A stretch of 64,000 nucleotides of DNA, taken from assembly GCF_000423365.1 (NCBI RefSeq), contig NZ_AUHV01000003.1:248001-312000 (forward strand), written 5' to 3'. The notes beneath the pieces were generated by a model. It worked only from the letters and a program-made list of their open reading frames with translations. It did not search any database and was not told where the DNA came from. Positions 1 to 9,467 of this stretch are shown in pieces (position 1 is the first letter of the stretch; each line of letters begins with the position of its first letter). A program made the position numbers and the translations under genes. The stretch comes from Maritalea myrionectae DSM 19524 (GTDB lineage Bacteria > Pseudomonadota > Alphaproteobacteria > Rhizobiales > Devosiaceae).

Positions 1-97
1 CGCCCTCGCCGGACGTTATCCGGCACCGTGTCTCCATGGAGTCCGGACTTTCCTCTCCCTAAAAAGGAGCGACTGCCCGACCAACTGACCCGCTTTC
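1..97 (-). ncRNA. rnpB: RNase P RNA, 5' part (cut by window edge)
   Basis: On the minus strand this stretch reads GGGCAGTCGC, then GGAAAGTCCGGACTCC and a GGATAACGTCC hairpin. These match the P3-P4 neighbourhood of bacterial type A RNase P RNA, the catalytic RNA that matures tRNA 5' ends. Only about the first 95 nt are present, because the gene continues left of position 1. The exact 5' end is estimated by comparison with the usual distance to the CAGTCGC motif. Confidence 0.9.
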
Positions 98-127
98 AAT
101 AGGGACGCATGTGCGCCGGGTCAAGCA

Positions 128-844
128 TTATGCAGATTCTGGCGAATTGGCCTGACGACTTTCTAAAATCTGGTCATATGCATGGTTGATCGCCGCCATC
201 TTTTTCGACGTTAGTTGCACCAACTCGGCGGGCACCCCCTTCGCCATCAGGCGATCCGGATGGTGCTCCGACACCAATTTGCGATAAGCGGCCCGCAATT
301 CATCATCGGCAATGTCGCGATCAACACCCAAAACAAAGTAAGGATCGCTATCGCCCGCCACCATATGCCGGGCGCTTAACCGATCAAACTCATCCTCGGT
401 CAAACCGAATATGACGCCGACGGTTTCGAGATAGGCCAACTCGTCTTCGTGAATAAGCCCGTCAGCTTCAGCAATATGAAATAACCCATCCATCACATGT
501 TCTAAGGTTTCTGGGCTGTCTTGGAATAAACGGGCAACGCGGCGGGCATAGGTCTCGAACCCGGCCACATCTTGCTGCGCCAAATCAAACACCCGTGCTA
601 CTTGCTCTTCCGCCCCGGCGGGAATTTCAACATTTTCGCGAAAGGCGCGGATTTCGTCAGCCGTGACCACGCCATCCGCTGCGGCCATTTTCGCCGAAAG
701 AGCCACCAACGAAAGGGTAAAGGCGGCTTCCTTGCCGCCCAAAAGCCACGTCTCAGGGTCAAGCAACGAGGCAAGCGAACCCGCCAACCCCGTGCGCTCT
801 GAAAACGACCCAATTTTATGCGCTATTACTGTCCAAACAGACAT
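128..844 (-). CDS. DjlA-like TerB/J-domain co-chaperone
   Basis: The product is about 238 residues. It has a TerB-like helical domain in its first two thirds (acidic D-x-D-E/xEDEL segments), then a C-terminal J domain with the HPD tripeptide in SEHHPDRL, which should stimulate an Hsp70 (DnaK) ATPase. This architecture is the soluble DjlA-like type common in alphaproteobacteria, and no transmembrane anchor is seen. The ATG at 844 is chosen because GGGAGG lies five bases upstream. An in-frame start 21 codons earlier has no comparable ribosome site. It lies between rnpB and metF on the same strand. The client is unknown. Confidence 0.8.
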   Translation of the reverse strand: MSVWTVIAHKIGSFSERTGLAGSLASLLDPETWLLGGKEAAFTLSLVALSAKMAAADGVVTADEIRAFRENVEIPAGAEEQVARVFDLAQQDVAGFETYARRVARLFQDSPETLEHVMDGLFHIAEADGLIHEDELAYLETVGVIFGLTEDEFDRLSARHMVAGDSDPYFVLGVDRDIADDELRAAYRKLVSEHHPDRLMAKGVPAELVQLTSKKMAAINHAYDQILESRQANSPESA

Positions 845-919
845 TTTTACCCTCCCGCAGCCAACTGGTTGCCAGATATAGGCGACATTATGTCCGATTC
901 CAGACATTAAAACGAGGTT

Positions 920-1843
920 TTAGCCCCTTGAAATTTGCGGACGGCGCCCCAATAGACGCGCCAATGCGTAAACCAAAGGCGACCGATTCATGGTATAAAA
1001 GTGGAATTCAGTAACCCCACGGTCCACCAATTCAGTCACCTGCTCCGCCGCAACGGCTGCCGCAACAAGCGCATGGGTCTCTGGATCATCTTCCAATCCC
1101 TCAAATCGCTCCGCCATCCAATTGGGGATTGTTGCGCCGCACCGACCGGCAAAATTGGAGATTTGCGTAAAATTATGGATCGGCTGAATACCCGCCACAA
1201 TCGGCGCTTCAATGCCCGCATTGCGCGCCCGATCGACAAATCGCAAATAAAGGTCATTATCGAAGAACATCTGGGTGATGGCACGGCTGGCACCCGCATC
1301 AATCTTGCGCTTTAAATTCTCAAATTCCGCATACCAATCAGGGCTTTGCGGGTGCTTTTCTGGATAGCACGCCACCGAAATGTCGAAATTGCCAATCGTG
1401 CGAATGCCTGCCACCAGATCAGCGGCATTGCGATAGCCTTGTGGGTGCGGCTGAAATGGCTGCCCAACCCCTTCCGGTGGATCGCCACGCAGCGCAACAA
1501 TGCGGGAAATGCCAGCCTCTTTATAGCCGCGCACAACTTCATTCACTTCGTCTTTGGTGGCATCCACGCACGTCAAATGCGCGGCGGCCTTTACGCCAGT
1601 TTCTTTTTCGATCCGGGAGACCATTTTTGTGGTCCGGCCACGGGTGGTGCCGCCTGCCCCGTAGGTCACTGAAACAAAACGCGGCGACAATGGCGCCAAT
1701 CGCTCCAAGGTTTCCCAAAACCGCGCTTCCATCTTGTCGGTTTTTGGTGGGAAAAATTCAAATGATAGGTCCAGCTTGGCCAATTCCTCTTCGGATTGGC
1801 GAGACAAACGGTCTGGGGTCGAAAAAATAGGTGTATCGCTCAT
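920..1843 (-). CDS. metF: 5,10-methylenetetrahydrofolate reductase
   Basis: MetF is a flavoprotein that reduces methylene-THF to methyl-THF, the methyl donor for methionine synthesis. The 307-residue length fits the family. The N-terminal LSFEFFPPKT motif, VSVTYGAGGTTR and LRGDPP segments are the folate/FAD-binding signatures of the TIM barrel. It starts only seven bases after the stop of the SahR-like gene and has a weak ribosome site of its own, so it is probably translated from the same mRNA. The context argues for feedback control of the methyl cycle. Confidence 0.93.
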   Translation of the reverse strand: MSDTPIFSTPDRLSRQSEEELAKLDLSFEFFPPKTDKMEARFWETLERLAPLSPRFVSVTYGAGGTTRGRTTKMVSRIEKETGVKAAAHLTCVDATKDEVNEVVRGYKEAGISRIVALRGDPPEGVGQPFQPHPQGYRNAADLVAGIRTIGNFDISVACYPEKHPQSPDWYAEFENLKRKIDAGASRAITQMFFDNDLYLRFVDRARNAGIEAPIVAGIQPIHNFTQISNFAGRCGATIPNWMAERFEGLEDDPETHALVAAAVAAEQVTELVDRGVTEFHFYTMNRSPLVYALARLLGRRPQISRG

Positions 1844-1850
1844 AATAAAA

Positions 1851-2807
1851 TCAATTCTTGCTATTGTCCGTTAGGTGCCAAATGCACACGGTTAGTCCAT
1901 CGTCGGGTCCGGGATGAGGTATCTCCCGCGACTGCATCACTTCCAATCGCGCGCTGCGCGCCCAGGCCTGCATTTGAACATGGGAAAGACCGAGGCGACG
2001 ATGCGCCTGCTCTTCCCGCAGAAACTCCAATTTGTGCGGCATGAAATCCACCACCATGATCGCGCCGCCCGGCTTCAACGATAAACGCGCATTTTGCAGC
2101 GCAAGGCCGGGGTCATCAAAATGGTGCAGCACCTGATGCAGCATCACAAAATCGGCACTGTCGCGATATTCCGAAAGATCGCCAATATCCCCCAGCCGCA
2201 CCTGCACATTCTTTTGTCCGGATTTTTCAAACTTGGTGCGGGCAACCGAGATCATCTCGCGGCTGGCATCAAGCCCGATCCCTTTCGTGAACTGATCAGC
2301 CAACAATTCCAACATGCGGCCCGTGCCCGTGCCCAGATCCAGAAACATATCAAAATGCGCACCAGCAAGCAGTTGCTGGATGCTGGCTTCCACCGCTTCA
2401 TCTGGCGCATGCAATGTGCGCAATCGGTCCCAGTCCTTCGCGACCTTGGCAAAAAAGGTGGTTGCCCGCGCCTGGTGGTCCCGTCGCACGGCCGCCAAGC
2501 GCTGCCGGTCAGTGACCAAGAGCTCGTCTTCAAGATCCAAGCGGCCAAGAATATGCTGCACCAATGCCGAGGACTCTAACTCGTCTGACAGCCGAAAAAA
2601 CGCCCACGCCCCTTCGGCGTGTCGCGTAATCAAACCCGATTCGGTCAATAATCTGAGGTGCCGAGACACCCGAGGCTGGCTTTGATCTAAAATCTCGGTT
2701 AAATCCTTTACCGAAAGTTCACCCTCTGACAAAAGAGCAAGCAGCCTTAAACGGGTAAACTCTCCCGCAGACCTCAAGATTTCCACCATTTCGCGCAGAT
2801 TCGCCAC
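1851..2807 (-). CDS. sahR: SahR-like ArsR regulator with methyltransferase domain
   Basis: The 318-residue protein has an ArsR winged helix in about residues 1-90 (ELSVKDLTEILDQSQPRVSR). A class I SAM-methyltransferase fold follows at about 145-300, with FLDLGTGTGRMLELL as the nucleotide-binding loop. ArsR-methyltransferase fusions beside methionine genes are known as SahR, a repressor that senses S-adenosylhomocysteine. Here it precedes metF by seven bases, as expected. The start is GTG at 2807 with GAGG upstream. A near-perfect palindrome sits just upstream at 2821-2842 and suggests autoregulation. Ligand and name are inferred from family and context. Confidence 0.8.
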   Translation of the reverse strand: MANLREMVEILRSAGEFTRLRLLALLSEGELSVKDLTEILDQSQPRVSRHLRLLTESGLITRHAEGAWAFFRLSDELESSALVQHILGRLDLEDELLVTDRQRLAAVRRDHQARATTFFAKVAKDWDRLRTLHAPDEAVEASIQQLLAGAHFDMFLDLGTGTGRMLELLADQFTKGIGLDASREMISVARTKFEKSGQKNVQVRLGDIGDLSEYRDSADFVMLHQVLHHFDDPGLALQNARLSLKPGGAIMVVDFMPHKLEFLREEQAHRRLGLSHVQMQAWARSARLEVMQSREIPHPGPDDGLTVCIWHLTDNSKN

Positions 2808-2820
2808 AACTACCTCATAT

Positions 2821-2842
2821 GATATAAAGGTTTCTTTATATC
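2821..2842. promoter_or_regulatory. Predicted SahR/ArsR operator
   Basis: This is a perfect inverted repeat, GATATAAAG-N4-CTTTATATC. It lies 14 bases before the GTG start of the SahR-like gene and is typical of AT-rich ArsR-family operators. It would control the sahR-metF transcript. Confidence 0.65.
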
Positions 2843-2884
2843 CTAAATACAGAATTTGGCAATGAAATAGGTTAAAGCGGGGGA

Positions 2885-2899
2885 GGTAATTTTATTACC
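2885..2899. promoter_or_regulatory. Short palindrome upstream of small ArsR gene
   Basis: GGTAAT-TTT-ATTACC is a perfect inverted repeat in the 147-bp divergent intergenic region, 56 bases before the 2955 gene. It may be the operator of that ArsR protein, but this is inference from symmetry and position only. Confidence 0.35.
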
Positions 2900-2954
2900 C
2901 CACGTGAAGGTTCTCTTCAATTAAACCAACAAACAAATAAGAGTCGTTAAAAAG

Positions 2955-3266
2955 ATGACAAACGAACGTCACACTACGGCAAATAACTCGTCAAAAAATC
3001 GCGACAAAATGTGTGTGATTCTGAGTGCACTTGCGGACCCAGTTAGATTGTCAATTGTTGAACAATTGGCAGAAAAAGGCGAATTGCCTGTTGGCGCGAT
3101 TTCTTCGCCACACAGCATTACCGCTCCGGCGATCTCGCGTCATCTACGTGTATTGGAATCTGCTGGCGTTATTGAACGCCGCATTGATCGGCAATGGCGA
3201 ATTTGCTCACTCCAAACAACTACCATCCAAAATGTAATTGATTGGGCTCAAGGCCTAATTGACTAA
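2955..3266 (+). CDS. Small ArsR-family transcriptional regulator
   Basis: The 103-residue protein is essentially a single winged helix: LADPVRLSIVEQLAEKGELPVG, then the recognition helix TAPAISRHLRVLESAGVIERR. This is the ArsR type that lacks the usual CVC metal site. It has only two cysteines (CVIL and CSLQ). The real start could be the ATG 18 codons in (MCVILS), since neither start has a strong ribosome site. The DNA is AT-richer than its neighbours, so it may be a recent arrival. It diverges from the sahR-metF pair, and its ligand is not predictable. Confidence 0.7.
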   Translation: MTNERHTTANNSSKNRDKMCVILSALADPVRLSIVEQLAEKGELPVGAISSPHSITAPAISRHLRVLESAGVIERRIDRQWRICSLQTTTIQNVIDWAQGLID

Positions 3267-3299
3267 GCCAATAGATGCTTTTGCTATCGCACCGCAGCT

Positions 3300-4418
3300 T
3301 TAGGCTACTTGCCTATTTTGCTGTGGGCGGCGAAAGCTATGCGCCCGCCACATTTCGAAAATTTCGCGTGCATCATGAAATGAAAGTGATTCATAGCGCT
3401 TAGAGGCCAGCTCCAAATCTTCTGGGCTCAGTTTTTCACGCCAAGGCACAACTTCAATCGCTTTCGCAAAGCTCGCTGGCGTCATATTCAACGCCCGCGC
3501 CGCAACGGTAAACGCGCCAACATCCTGGCTGGCAAACCATTTGACCATCACTTCAGGCTGAATGCGCAACAGCAATGCAATGGCTGCCGCTGAATGGTGC
3601 CCATATGAAAAGCGTCCAAAACGCTCCAATGCCACCATATCAAGTTTGCGGCGATCCTGCAGTGCCCGCACCTGTCCCCAAGCAATCGTCCATTCGGTTG
3701 CGTTGAAGCCCACGCGCTCTTTAATTTTGTTGACCACCACCTTTTTGGCTTCGTCAACATTTGCCCGGTCCACCTGCATATGCGTGCGCGCCAAGGTCGA
3801 AAACACCCGTTTGCTCGCATTATCAAGCGTTTCATAGATTGAACGCCAGTCCACATCTTTGCGGTAGGCCAGCTTTTCGCCAATCGAATCGTCTTTTGCG
3901 GCACGCTGGATCAATGCGGGACCAGCGATAGGGCCGATCTCTGCATTTTCATTTTCCATCAATTTAACGATTGTCGTCTTTTCAGAATGGTTGAAAATGG
4001 ATCCACTCACGCGATCCGCAACGGCTTCTCGCCCTGCAATTGCAAAGCGATGCCCCTCGGTCTGCGACTCAATGATTTCGATAAGATCATCGTCTGAAAG
4101 GACAGAAGAAAACTCGAGCAAAGGCGTAGCCACCTCAACTTCATCGTGCGCCAGCTTGATCACGACAGTGCCCGGCGCTCGCGAAAGCGGCGCCAGTATC
4201 TGCGCAACCTCGGCGCGGGCTTCTTTTTCTACCATTTCGGCCAATTGACAAAGCACTTCGTCATATTGGGCGATTTGTTCATCATCGCAGCGATCAACCA
4301 CATTGCTAAACAAAGTGGCCATATTGCGGATGAGTTGCTCGCATTCCGCCGTATTGGTTTCGCTTGTCAGCGCTCTAAAATTCGCGAACGCTGTCCCCTT
4401 GGAATGATCAAGTTCCAT
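3300..4418 (-). CDS. DUF2336 domain protein
   Basis: The 372-residue helical protein matches the alphaproteobacterial DUF2336 family. It has the characteristic SRAPGTVVIKLAHDEVEVATPLLEFSSVL-type segment near residues 80-110 and a C-terminal repeat-like helical region. No catalytic motif or membrane segment is seen. The family is found almost only in alphaproteobacteria and its function is unsettled. It is read alone, with a ribosome site (AAGGAGGT) upstream of the ATG at 4418. It lies downstream of katA but is separated from it by a hairpin, so it probably has its own promoter. Confidence 0.75.
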   Translation of the reverse strand: MELDHSKGTAFANFRALTSETNTAECEQLIRNMATLFSNVVDRCDDEQIAQYDEVLCQLAEMVEKEARAEVAQILAPLSRAPGTVVIKLAHDEVEVATPLLEFSSVLSDDDLIEIIESQTEGHRFAIAGREAVADRVSGSIFNHSEKTTIVKLMENENAEIGPIAGPALIQRAAKDDSIGEKLAYRKDVDWRSIYETLDNASKRVFSTLARTHMQVDRANVDEAKKVVVNKIKERVGFNATEWTIAWGQVRALQDRRKLDMVALERFGRFSYGHHSAAAIALLLRIQPEVMVKWFASQDVGAFTVAARALNMTPASFAKAIEVVPWREKLSPEDLELASKRYESLSFHDAREIFEMWRAHSFRRPQQNRQVA

Positions 4419-4544
4419 TGCTACCTCCTTGAGCGCTTTGCGCCATTCCTCTCACACTACCTTAGGTGGATTAAAGTAAATGCTGGCGTTTCAGATAAAG
4501 TTTGCAGCAAATTTGATCGAATAGATTCATCTTTCATTAACGAC

Positions 4545-4575
4545 GAAACGCCGCCCCAGGGCGGGACGGCGTTTC
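4545..4575 (-). terminator. Hairpin downstream of katA
   Basis: A nine-base-pair stem, GAAACGCCG/CGGCGTTTC, lies 28 bases after the katA stop. The uridine tract after it is weak, so efficient intrinsic termination is uncertain. Confidence 0.45.
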
Positions 4576-4603
4576 AGCAATTTGTTATTTATTATGTGGC
4601 GAC

Positions 4604-6043
4604 CTAGCCCTTCAATGCTTTGCGCACGCCATTGCCATAGTCTGGGTGCACCTGATCAAACAAGGCCAATTGTCGATCAATAATATGCTGCGGCACGCCG
4701 CCCATCGCATCTGCAATGTTGGAGTAGAGCCGCTCTTTCTCACCCGCATCGAACAATTCAAACAGAGCGCGAGGCTGTGAAAAGTCATCATTGCCGTCCC
4801 GATGGTTGTATCGGTCCGCATCGCCGCTTATTGGCAGCGCTGGTTCCTTATATTCCGGTGCTTCCTTCGCCGCTTCATCAATTGAATTCGGCTCATAATA
4901 AGCATCCACATGGCCCGTTTTTTGACCCATAAAGTTCATCTGGCCATCTTTGTGATAGTGATGCACCCCATTTTTTGGCTGGTTCACTGGCAGGGCCTCA
5001 TAATGCGTGCCCAAACGATAACGGTGGGCGTCAGCATATGAAAAGATACGTGCTTGCAGCATCTTATCAGGAGAAAAGCCAATACCTGGCACCACATTTG
5101 AAGGCGAGAAGGCTGCCTGCTCAATCTCTGCAAAATAGTTTTCGGCGTTGCGGTTAAGCTCCATCACGCCCAAATCAATTTGTGGGAAATCACTGTGCGG
5201 CCACACCTTGGTCAAATCAAATGGGTTGTGTTCAAACGTTGCCGCCTGCTCTTCCGTCATGATCTGAACCTGCACTTTCCAGCGCGGATAATGCCCGGCC
5301 TCAATGCTGCCAAACAACGCTTCCTGATAGGTCTCACGGCTGTCGCCAACCACTTTCGCAGCTTCTTCATTGGTGAAATGCGCGTGGCCCTGTTCGGTCT
5401 TAAAGTGGAACTTCACCCACACACGCTCCCCTTTTTCATTCCAAAGGGAGTAGGTGTGCGACCCATAGCCATTCATGTGCATCGGCGCCGTCGGCAACCC
5501 GCGGTCAGACATCAAAATCGTTACCTGATGCAAGCTCTCTGGCGACAGGGACCAAAAATCCCACATCGCTGTTGGCGAACGCAAATTGGTTTTCGGATGA
5601 CGCTTCTGGGTGTGAATAAAGTCAGGGAATTTATACGGATCACGCACGAAAAACACCGGCGTATTGTTGCCGACGAGATCCCAGTTGCCTTCCTCAGTAT
5701 AAAACTTCAGCGCAAAACCACGTACATCGCGCTCTGCATCCGCTGCGCCCAATTCGCCAGCCACTGTGGAAAACCGCGCCAGCATGTCCGTCTCGGTACC
5801 CGGCTGCAACACTTTGGCCGAGGTATATTTGGAAATGTCGCCCGTAATCTTCAAAGTGCCGAATGCACCCCAGCCTTTGGCGTGCACAACGCGCTCCGGA
5901 ATACGCTCCCGGTTTTGATGTGCCAACTTTTCAATCAACTGATAATCTTGAATCAGCAGCGGCCCGCGTTCCCCAGCAGTAATCGAATTCTGATTGTCAG
6001 AAATCGGCGCACCCGCTGTGGTGGTCAATGTTTTCTTGCTCAT
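4604..6043 (-). CDS. katA: Monofunctional haem catalase
   Basis: KatA is a clade 3 small-subunit haem catalase that dismutates hydrogen peroxide in the cytoplasm. The 479 residues are a typical length. The distal histidine segment ERVVHAKG lies near residue 55, and the proximal haem-ligand tyrosine is in [14 protein letters not shown] near residue 335. The ATG at 6043 is preceded by AAAGGGAG at good spacing; a start six codons earlier lacks one. It is divergently arranged with oxyR across about 100 bp, so peroxide-responsive activation by OxyR is the obvious model. Confidence 0.95.
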   Translation of the reverse strand: MSKKTLTTTAGAPISDNQNSITAGERGPLLIQDYQLIEKLAHQNRERIPERVVHAKGWGAFGTLKITGDISKYTSAKVLQPGTETDMLARFSTVAGELGAADAERDVRGFALKFYTEEGNWDLVGNNTPVFFVRDPYKFPDFIHTQKRHPKTNLRSPTAMWDFWSLSPESLHQVTILMSDRGLPTAPMHMNGYGSHTYSLWNEKGERVWVKFHFKTEQGHAHFTNEEAAKVVGDSRETYQEALFGSIEAGHYPRWKVQVQIMTEEQAATFEHNPFDLTKVWPHSDFPQIDLGVMELNRNAENYFAEIEQAAFSPSNVVPGIGFSPDKMLQARIFSYADAHRYRLGTHYEALPVNQPKNGVHHYHKDGQMNFMGQKTGHVDAYYEPNSIDEAAKEAPEYKEPALPISGDADRYNHRDGNDDFSQPRALFELFDAGEKERLYSNIADAMGGVPQHIIDRQLALFDQVHPDYGNGVRKALKG

Positions 6044-6134
6044 GTTTCTCCCTTTCGTCATCCAAAATTGTTCGTCTGACTAAAAGGTAGGCACCCCACC
6101 GCGTAAATTCAAATTGATTAATTTTTATATTCTG

Positions 6135-6149
6135 ATAAGTTTTTCTTAT
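6135..6149. promoter_or_regulatory. Possible OxyR half-site dyad
   Basis: ATAAG-N5-CTTAT is a dyad of the LysR-type T-N11-A shape lying across the oxyR start codon. It could be an autoregulatory OxyR site in the katA/oxyR divergent region. The match is short. Confidence 0.3.
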
Positions 6150-7104
6150 GGCAACAATGACATTAAAACAGATGCGCTACGCACTCGCTGTGCAAAAACA
6201 TGGGCACTTTGGCACGGCAGCCGAAAAGTGCCATGTGACGCAACCTGCCCTCTCGCAACAGATTCAGGTACTGGAAAATCATTGCGGCAAAAAGCTATTT
6301 GAGCGGCTGGGCAAAAATGTCATTCCCACGCGATTTGGCGAAGTGTTCTTGCAAGAGGCCGCGCGGATCATCGATCAGGTGGATAGCCTTGAAGAAGCGG
6401 CACACGAAGCCCGCTTTGGCTTGTCCGCGCCGCTACGCGGGGCGCTGATCCCAACCATTGCACCCTATTTCCTGCCCCACTTCTTGACCACATTGGCGGA
6501 AAACTTTCCCACCCAATTGTTCAATTTAGGTGAAATGCAAACCGAACCGCTTTTAGATCAACTGGCCAATGGGGAGCTGGATTTCGGCATTATTGGCACC
6601 AAACCACCCCTTGAGCGGTTTGAAGCCCAGGTACTATTTGACGATCCGTTTGTGCTGGCGGCCGCGCGCCAAAAACAGCTCAAAAGCCCCATCGATCTGA
6701 ATGCGATGCAAAAAGAAGAATTGCTCTTACTATCTGAGGGGCACTGTTTTCGCGATCAAGCGATTGAAGCATGTAGCCTATCGACCGAGCGCGACGACAA
6801 GAACCACCCCTTTGCCGCCACATCATTGGCCACAATTGTTGAACTGGTCGCCAAGGGCTTCGGGGTCACGCTTTTACCTGCCCTTTGCCTAAATCGCGAA
6901 ATTCGCAGTGAAAATATTGCGTTGCACGAGCTTCAGTCGCCCGGTGCACACCGCACCATTTCGATGGTGTGGCGCCGCACCTCAACCCAAAAGCAACAAT
7001 TGCGTCAAATCGCAACGCTTGGCAGCGCATTGGCCAGCGCTTGCCTAACCATGCCTGCTAAACGCGTGGATTATAAATCTGTTGCGGCCACACCCGCACC
7101 TTGA
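6148..7104 (+). CDS. oxyR: Hydrogen peroxide sensor OxyR (LysR family)
   Basis: The 318-residue LysR-type regulator has its helix-turn-helix at about residues 20-45 (GTAAEKCHVTQPALSQQI). The sensor domain contains GHCFRDQAIEAC, giving Cys200 and Cys209. Their nine-residue offset matches the peroxide-reactive Cys199/Cys208 pair of E. coli OxyR. It diverges from katA, its likely target. Its last 47 bases overlap the end of the convergent MOSC gene. A second ATG three codons in could also be the start. Confidence 0.93.
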   Translation: MATMTLKQMRYALAVQKHGHFGTAAEKCHVTQPALSQQIQVLENHCGKKLFERLGKNVIPTRFGEVFLQEAARIIDQVDSLEEAAHEARFGLSAPLRGALIPTIAPYFLPHFLTTLAENFPTQLFNLGEMQTEPLLDQLANGELDFGIIGTKPPLERFEAQVLFDDPFVLAAARQKQLKSPIDLNAMQKEELLLLSEGHCFRDQAIEACSLSTERDDKNHPFAATSLATIVELVAKGFGVTLLPALCLNREIRSENIALHELQSPGAHRTISMVWRRTSTQKQQLRQIATLGSALASACLTMPAKRVDYKSVAATPAP

Positions 7105-7642
7105 TCTCATCGCCTTGGCGCACAATGCCTGGCCGCTCCACCCAAGCCACCAACCCACGCAATTCTTCAGCCGCTTTTACAAATCCGAGTTCAATATCCT
7201 CGCGCGCCTCATAGTCTGCCTGTAACGCGGCGCCCGCGATTTTGCAGGGCGCGTTATAGCCATCAATCCGCAACACGGCACCTGACGGGAAAAAGATTTG
7301 CGTGCGCGGCGGCACTTGCGAGAATTGCGGCAATCCCTGCACCAGCATATTCGCGCCAATACGCCCGGCATCGATTTGCTCAACATCCAACCGCTCGGCA
7401 ATGATGGCAACTTCTTCAACTGACAACAGGGACACCTGCCGCTCATTGCGCATTTCAGTGCCGCGCTTATACCAAGGCTCGCGTCCGCCAGACTTGCGCG
7501 TCAACCCAGCATGATGATCGCCCACAATCCCTTCAAAACTCAGTTCGAGTTCAGGCACCGACGCGGAGATAAAATCGTCCCCGGCGGCCAAAAACAAATC
7601 TGCGATTTCGGCGGTAAATTTTTGGGCAGGCAGCTTGGTCAT
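7058..7642 (-). CDS. MOSC domain protein
   Basis: The 194-residue protein carries the beta-barrel MOSC fold. Segments such as GIVGDHHAGLTR, the GRIGANMLVQGL core and the cysteine in GYNAPCKIAG form the expected sulfur-carrier site. MOSC proteins move or use sulfur on molybdenum cofactor enzymes, for example in molybdenum-dependent reduction of hydroxylated compounds. The substrate is unknown. The start codon overlaps the rarD stop by four bases (ATGA), so the two genes are translationally coupled. Its 3' end overlaps oxyR by 47 bases, tail to tail. Confidence 0.8.
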   Translation of the reverse strand: MTKLPAQKFTAEIADLFLAAGDDFISASVPELELSFEGIVGDHHAGLTRKSGGREPWYKRGTEMRNERQVSLLSVEEVAIIAERLDVEQIDAGRIGANMLVQGLPQFSQVPPRTQIFFPSGAVLRIDGYNAPCKIAGAALQADYEAREDIELGFVKAAEELRGLVAWVERPGIVRQGDEIKVRVWPQQIYNPRV

Positions 7643-8562
7643 AAAAGCACTTTCTTGCGCGCCCGCGACGCCTGTCGCTGGCGGGTAAATGAGTCATAGG
7701 TAAAGATGGCCAATGATATCCAAATCAACACAAAACTAAACATCCGCGCCGCATTTAGCGGCTCACCCAACAGCCAAACGGCGAACACAAAGTGCATGGA
7801 GGGCGCGATATATTGGAAAATGCCAATCGTGGTCATGCGCAAACGTTTTGCGCCAAAGGAGAACAAGATCAACGGCCCCGCGGTTAACGGCCCGCTCATG
7901 AACAATAAGAACCAGATCAGCAACCCGGCCTCTGGCGTCGCCATGGGATAGGCTGGCCCCATCACCATCAACAGCACCACAGCAAATGGCGCGATCAGCA
8001 AGGTTTCGAGCAACAAACCCGGCGCAGCGCCGACATCCACTGTTTTGCGGAAATAGCCGTAAAAGGCGAAACTGTTGGCCAGCGCTAGGGAAATCCAGGG
8101 AATACCGCCCAACCCAATGGCCTGTACAACCACCGCGATCACCGCCAGCCCAATGGCAGCGGTTTGAAATTTATTTTGACGCTCGCCCAGCAAAATCATG
8201 CCCAATGCCACATTCACCAGTGGCGTCATGAAATAACCAAAGCTGACTGAAAGCACATTCTCGGTGCCCGCCGCGCCCACAAAAATGGCCCAATTGATTG
8301 AAATCGCGATGGTCGATGCAATCAGCAAGAGCACCGATTTTCTTGATTTGAAAACAGCCGTGATTTCACCCAACCGCTTCACGGCATACAAAAACAACGC
8401 CACCACAAGGGCGGACCACAAGACCCGGTGCGCCACGACAATATAGGGGCTTACGTCGCCCAACAGTCGAAAAAAGAGCGGGAAAACGCCCCAAGAGGTG
8501 TAAGCAGAAATCGCCGCCATGGCGCCCAGTTGCGTCTGGCGTGCTGTTTCATCAGTGGTCAT
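7639..8562 (-). CDS. rarD: RarD-type EamA-family permease
   Basis: The roughly 307-residue membrane protein has about ten hydrophobic segments forming two EamA/DMT repeats. Motifs such as AYTSWGVFPLFFRLLGDVSPY and VLWSALVVALFLY are typical of RarD, an inner-membrane permease of unknown substrate annotated after chloramphenicol sensitivity. The ATG at 8562 has GAAAGG about seven bases upstream. A TTG five codons earlier is less likely. It overlaps the MOSC gene by four bases, so both are probably one transcript. Confidence 0.85.
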   Translation of the reverse strand: MTTDETARQTQLGAMAAISAYTSWGVFPLFFRLLGDVSPYIVVAHRVLWSALVVALFLYAVKRLGEITAVFKSRKSVLLLIASTIAISINWAIFVGAAGTENVLSVSFGYFMTPLVNVALGMILLGERQNKFQTAAIGLAVIAVVVQAIGLGGIPWISLALANSFAFYGYFRKTVDVGAAPGLLLETLLIAPFAVVLLMVMGPAYPMATPEAGLLIWFLLFMSGPLTAGPLILFSFGAKRLRMTTIGIFQYIAPSMHFVFAVWLLGEPLNAARMFSFVLIWISLAIFTYDSFTRQRQASRARKKVLL

Positions 8563-8663
8563 CAATGAGCCTTTCAAAGGGTGTGCGGTCCGATTACACC
8601 TTTTTCACTGGTTTGACCAATCAAACTGTTAAATAGTCCCCATCAATGGAAACGATCGGTGGC

Positions 8664-9467
8664 TCACACCCCGGCCAGAAATTCACTCAGCACCGCATTG
8701 AAAACTTCGGGTTGATCCAAATTCGGCAAGTGCCCCGCATCAGCGATGAGTTCGGTTTGCATATGCGGATGTGCATCTGAAATCTGGTCATTCAACCACG
8801 CGAAATAGGTCAAATCCAACGTTCCAGCCACGTTCAATACCGGCACACGAAGCTCCCCCAGACGCGAATAGCATTCAGGCCGTGGCGTTGCATGATTCAA
8901 TGGGAGATGATTGTGCTGCAACTCATTCATATCTAAAAACAATTCACGCAATTGCCCTTGCACCCGCCCTTCGGCACCATGCGCCCCATCCAGCCATAAA
9001 CGTGCTTCAAAATGGTTGAGCACAATAAGGTCGTTTAAATCCTTTTTGGCCTGATATTCTGTCGCGAGCTGCAGTTCAGCTTCATCACGCTCAACAGCGG
9101 GCGCACCGGGAATAGACGCTGCAACCAGCATCAACCCCGCCACCCGATCCGGGTGTGTCAAAGCGAAGGCCAGCGCCAAACCACCGCCGAGCGAACACCC
9201 CACCAAAATGGCACGTCCAATTTTGAAATGATCCAGCACGGCCAACAAATCATCGACGTCAGAATAGGCAACATCAGCACTTTGGGTGCGGCCATAACCG
9301 CGCTGATCATAGGCAATAGCCTGCAGCTCAAGCCCCAACGCATCCAATTGCGGTTGCCACATACGGTGATCAGCCACCCCGGCATGCAGAAACACAATCG
9401 GTGCGCCATATCCCTGTTCAACGCCGAACAGAGCTGCACCATTGGTTTCAACCGTAAATTCTGCCAT
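8664..9467 (-). CDS. Alpha/beta-hydrolase fold protein
   Basis: The 267-residue protein has the nucleophile elbow GCSLGG (Ser near residue 93), an oxyanion-hole segment VFLHAGVADHRMW, and a late histidine in DAGHLPN. These form the expected Ser-Asp-His triad of an esterase or haloperoxidase-like hydrolase. The ATG at 9467 is preferred because GGGGA lies about eight bases upstream; two earlier in-frame starts are weaker. It stands alone between rarD and the divergent host-attachment gene. The substrate cannot be predicted. Confidence 0.8.
   Translation of the reverse strand: MAEFTVETNGAALFGVEQGYGAPIVFLHAGVADHRMWQPQLDALGLELQAIAYDQRGYGRTQSADVAYSDVDDLLAVLDHFKIGRAILVGCSLGGGLALAFALTHPDRVAGLMLVAASIPGAPAVERDEAELQLATEYQAKKDLNDLIVLNHFEARLWLDGAHGAEGRVQGQLRELFLDMNELQHNHLPLNHATPRPECYSRLGELRVPVLNVAGTLDLTYFAWLNDQISDAHPHMQTELIADAGHLPNLDQPEVFNAVLSEFLAGV

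Noticed and set aside
5180-6079. A 299-codon plus-strand frame inside katA
   Set aside because: It is antisense to a complete catalase and has no recognisable domain.
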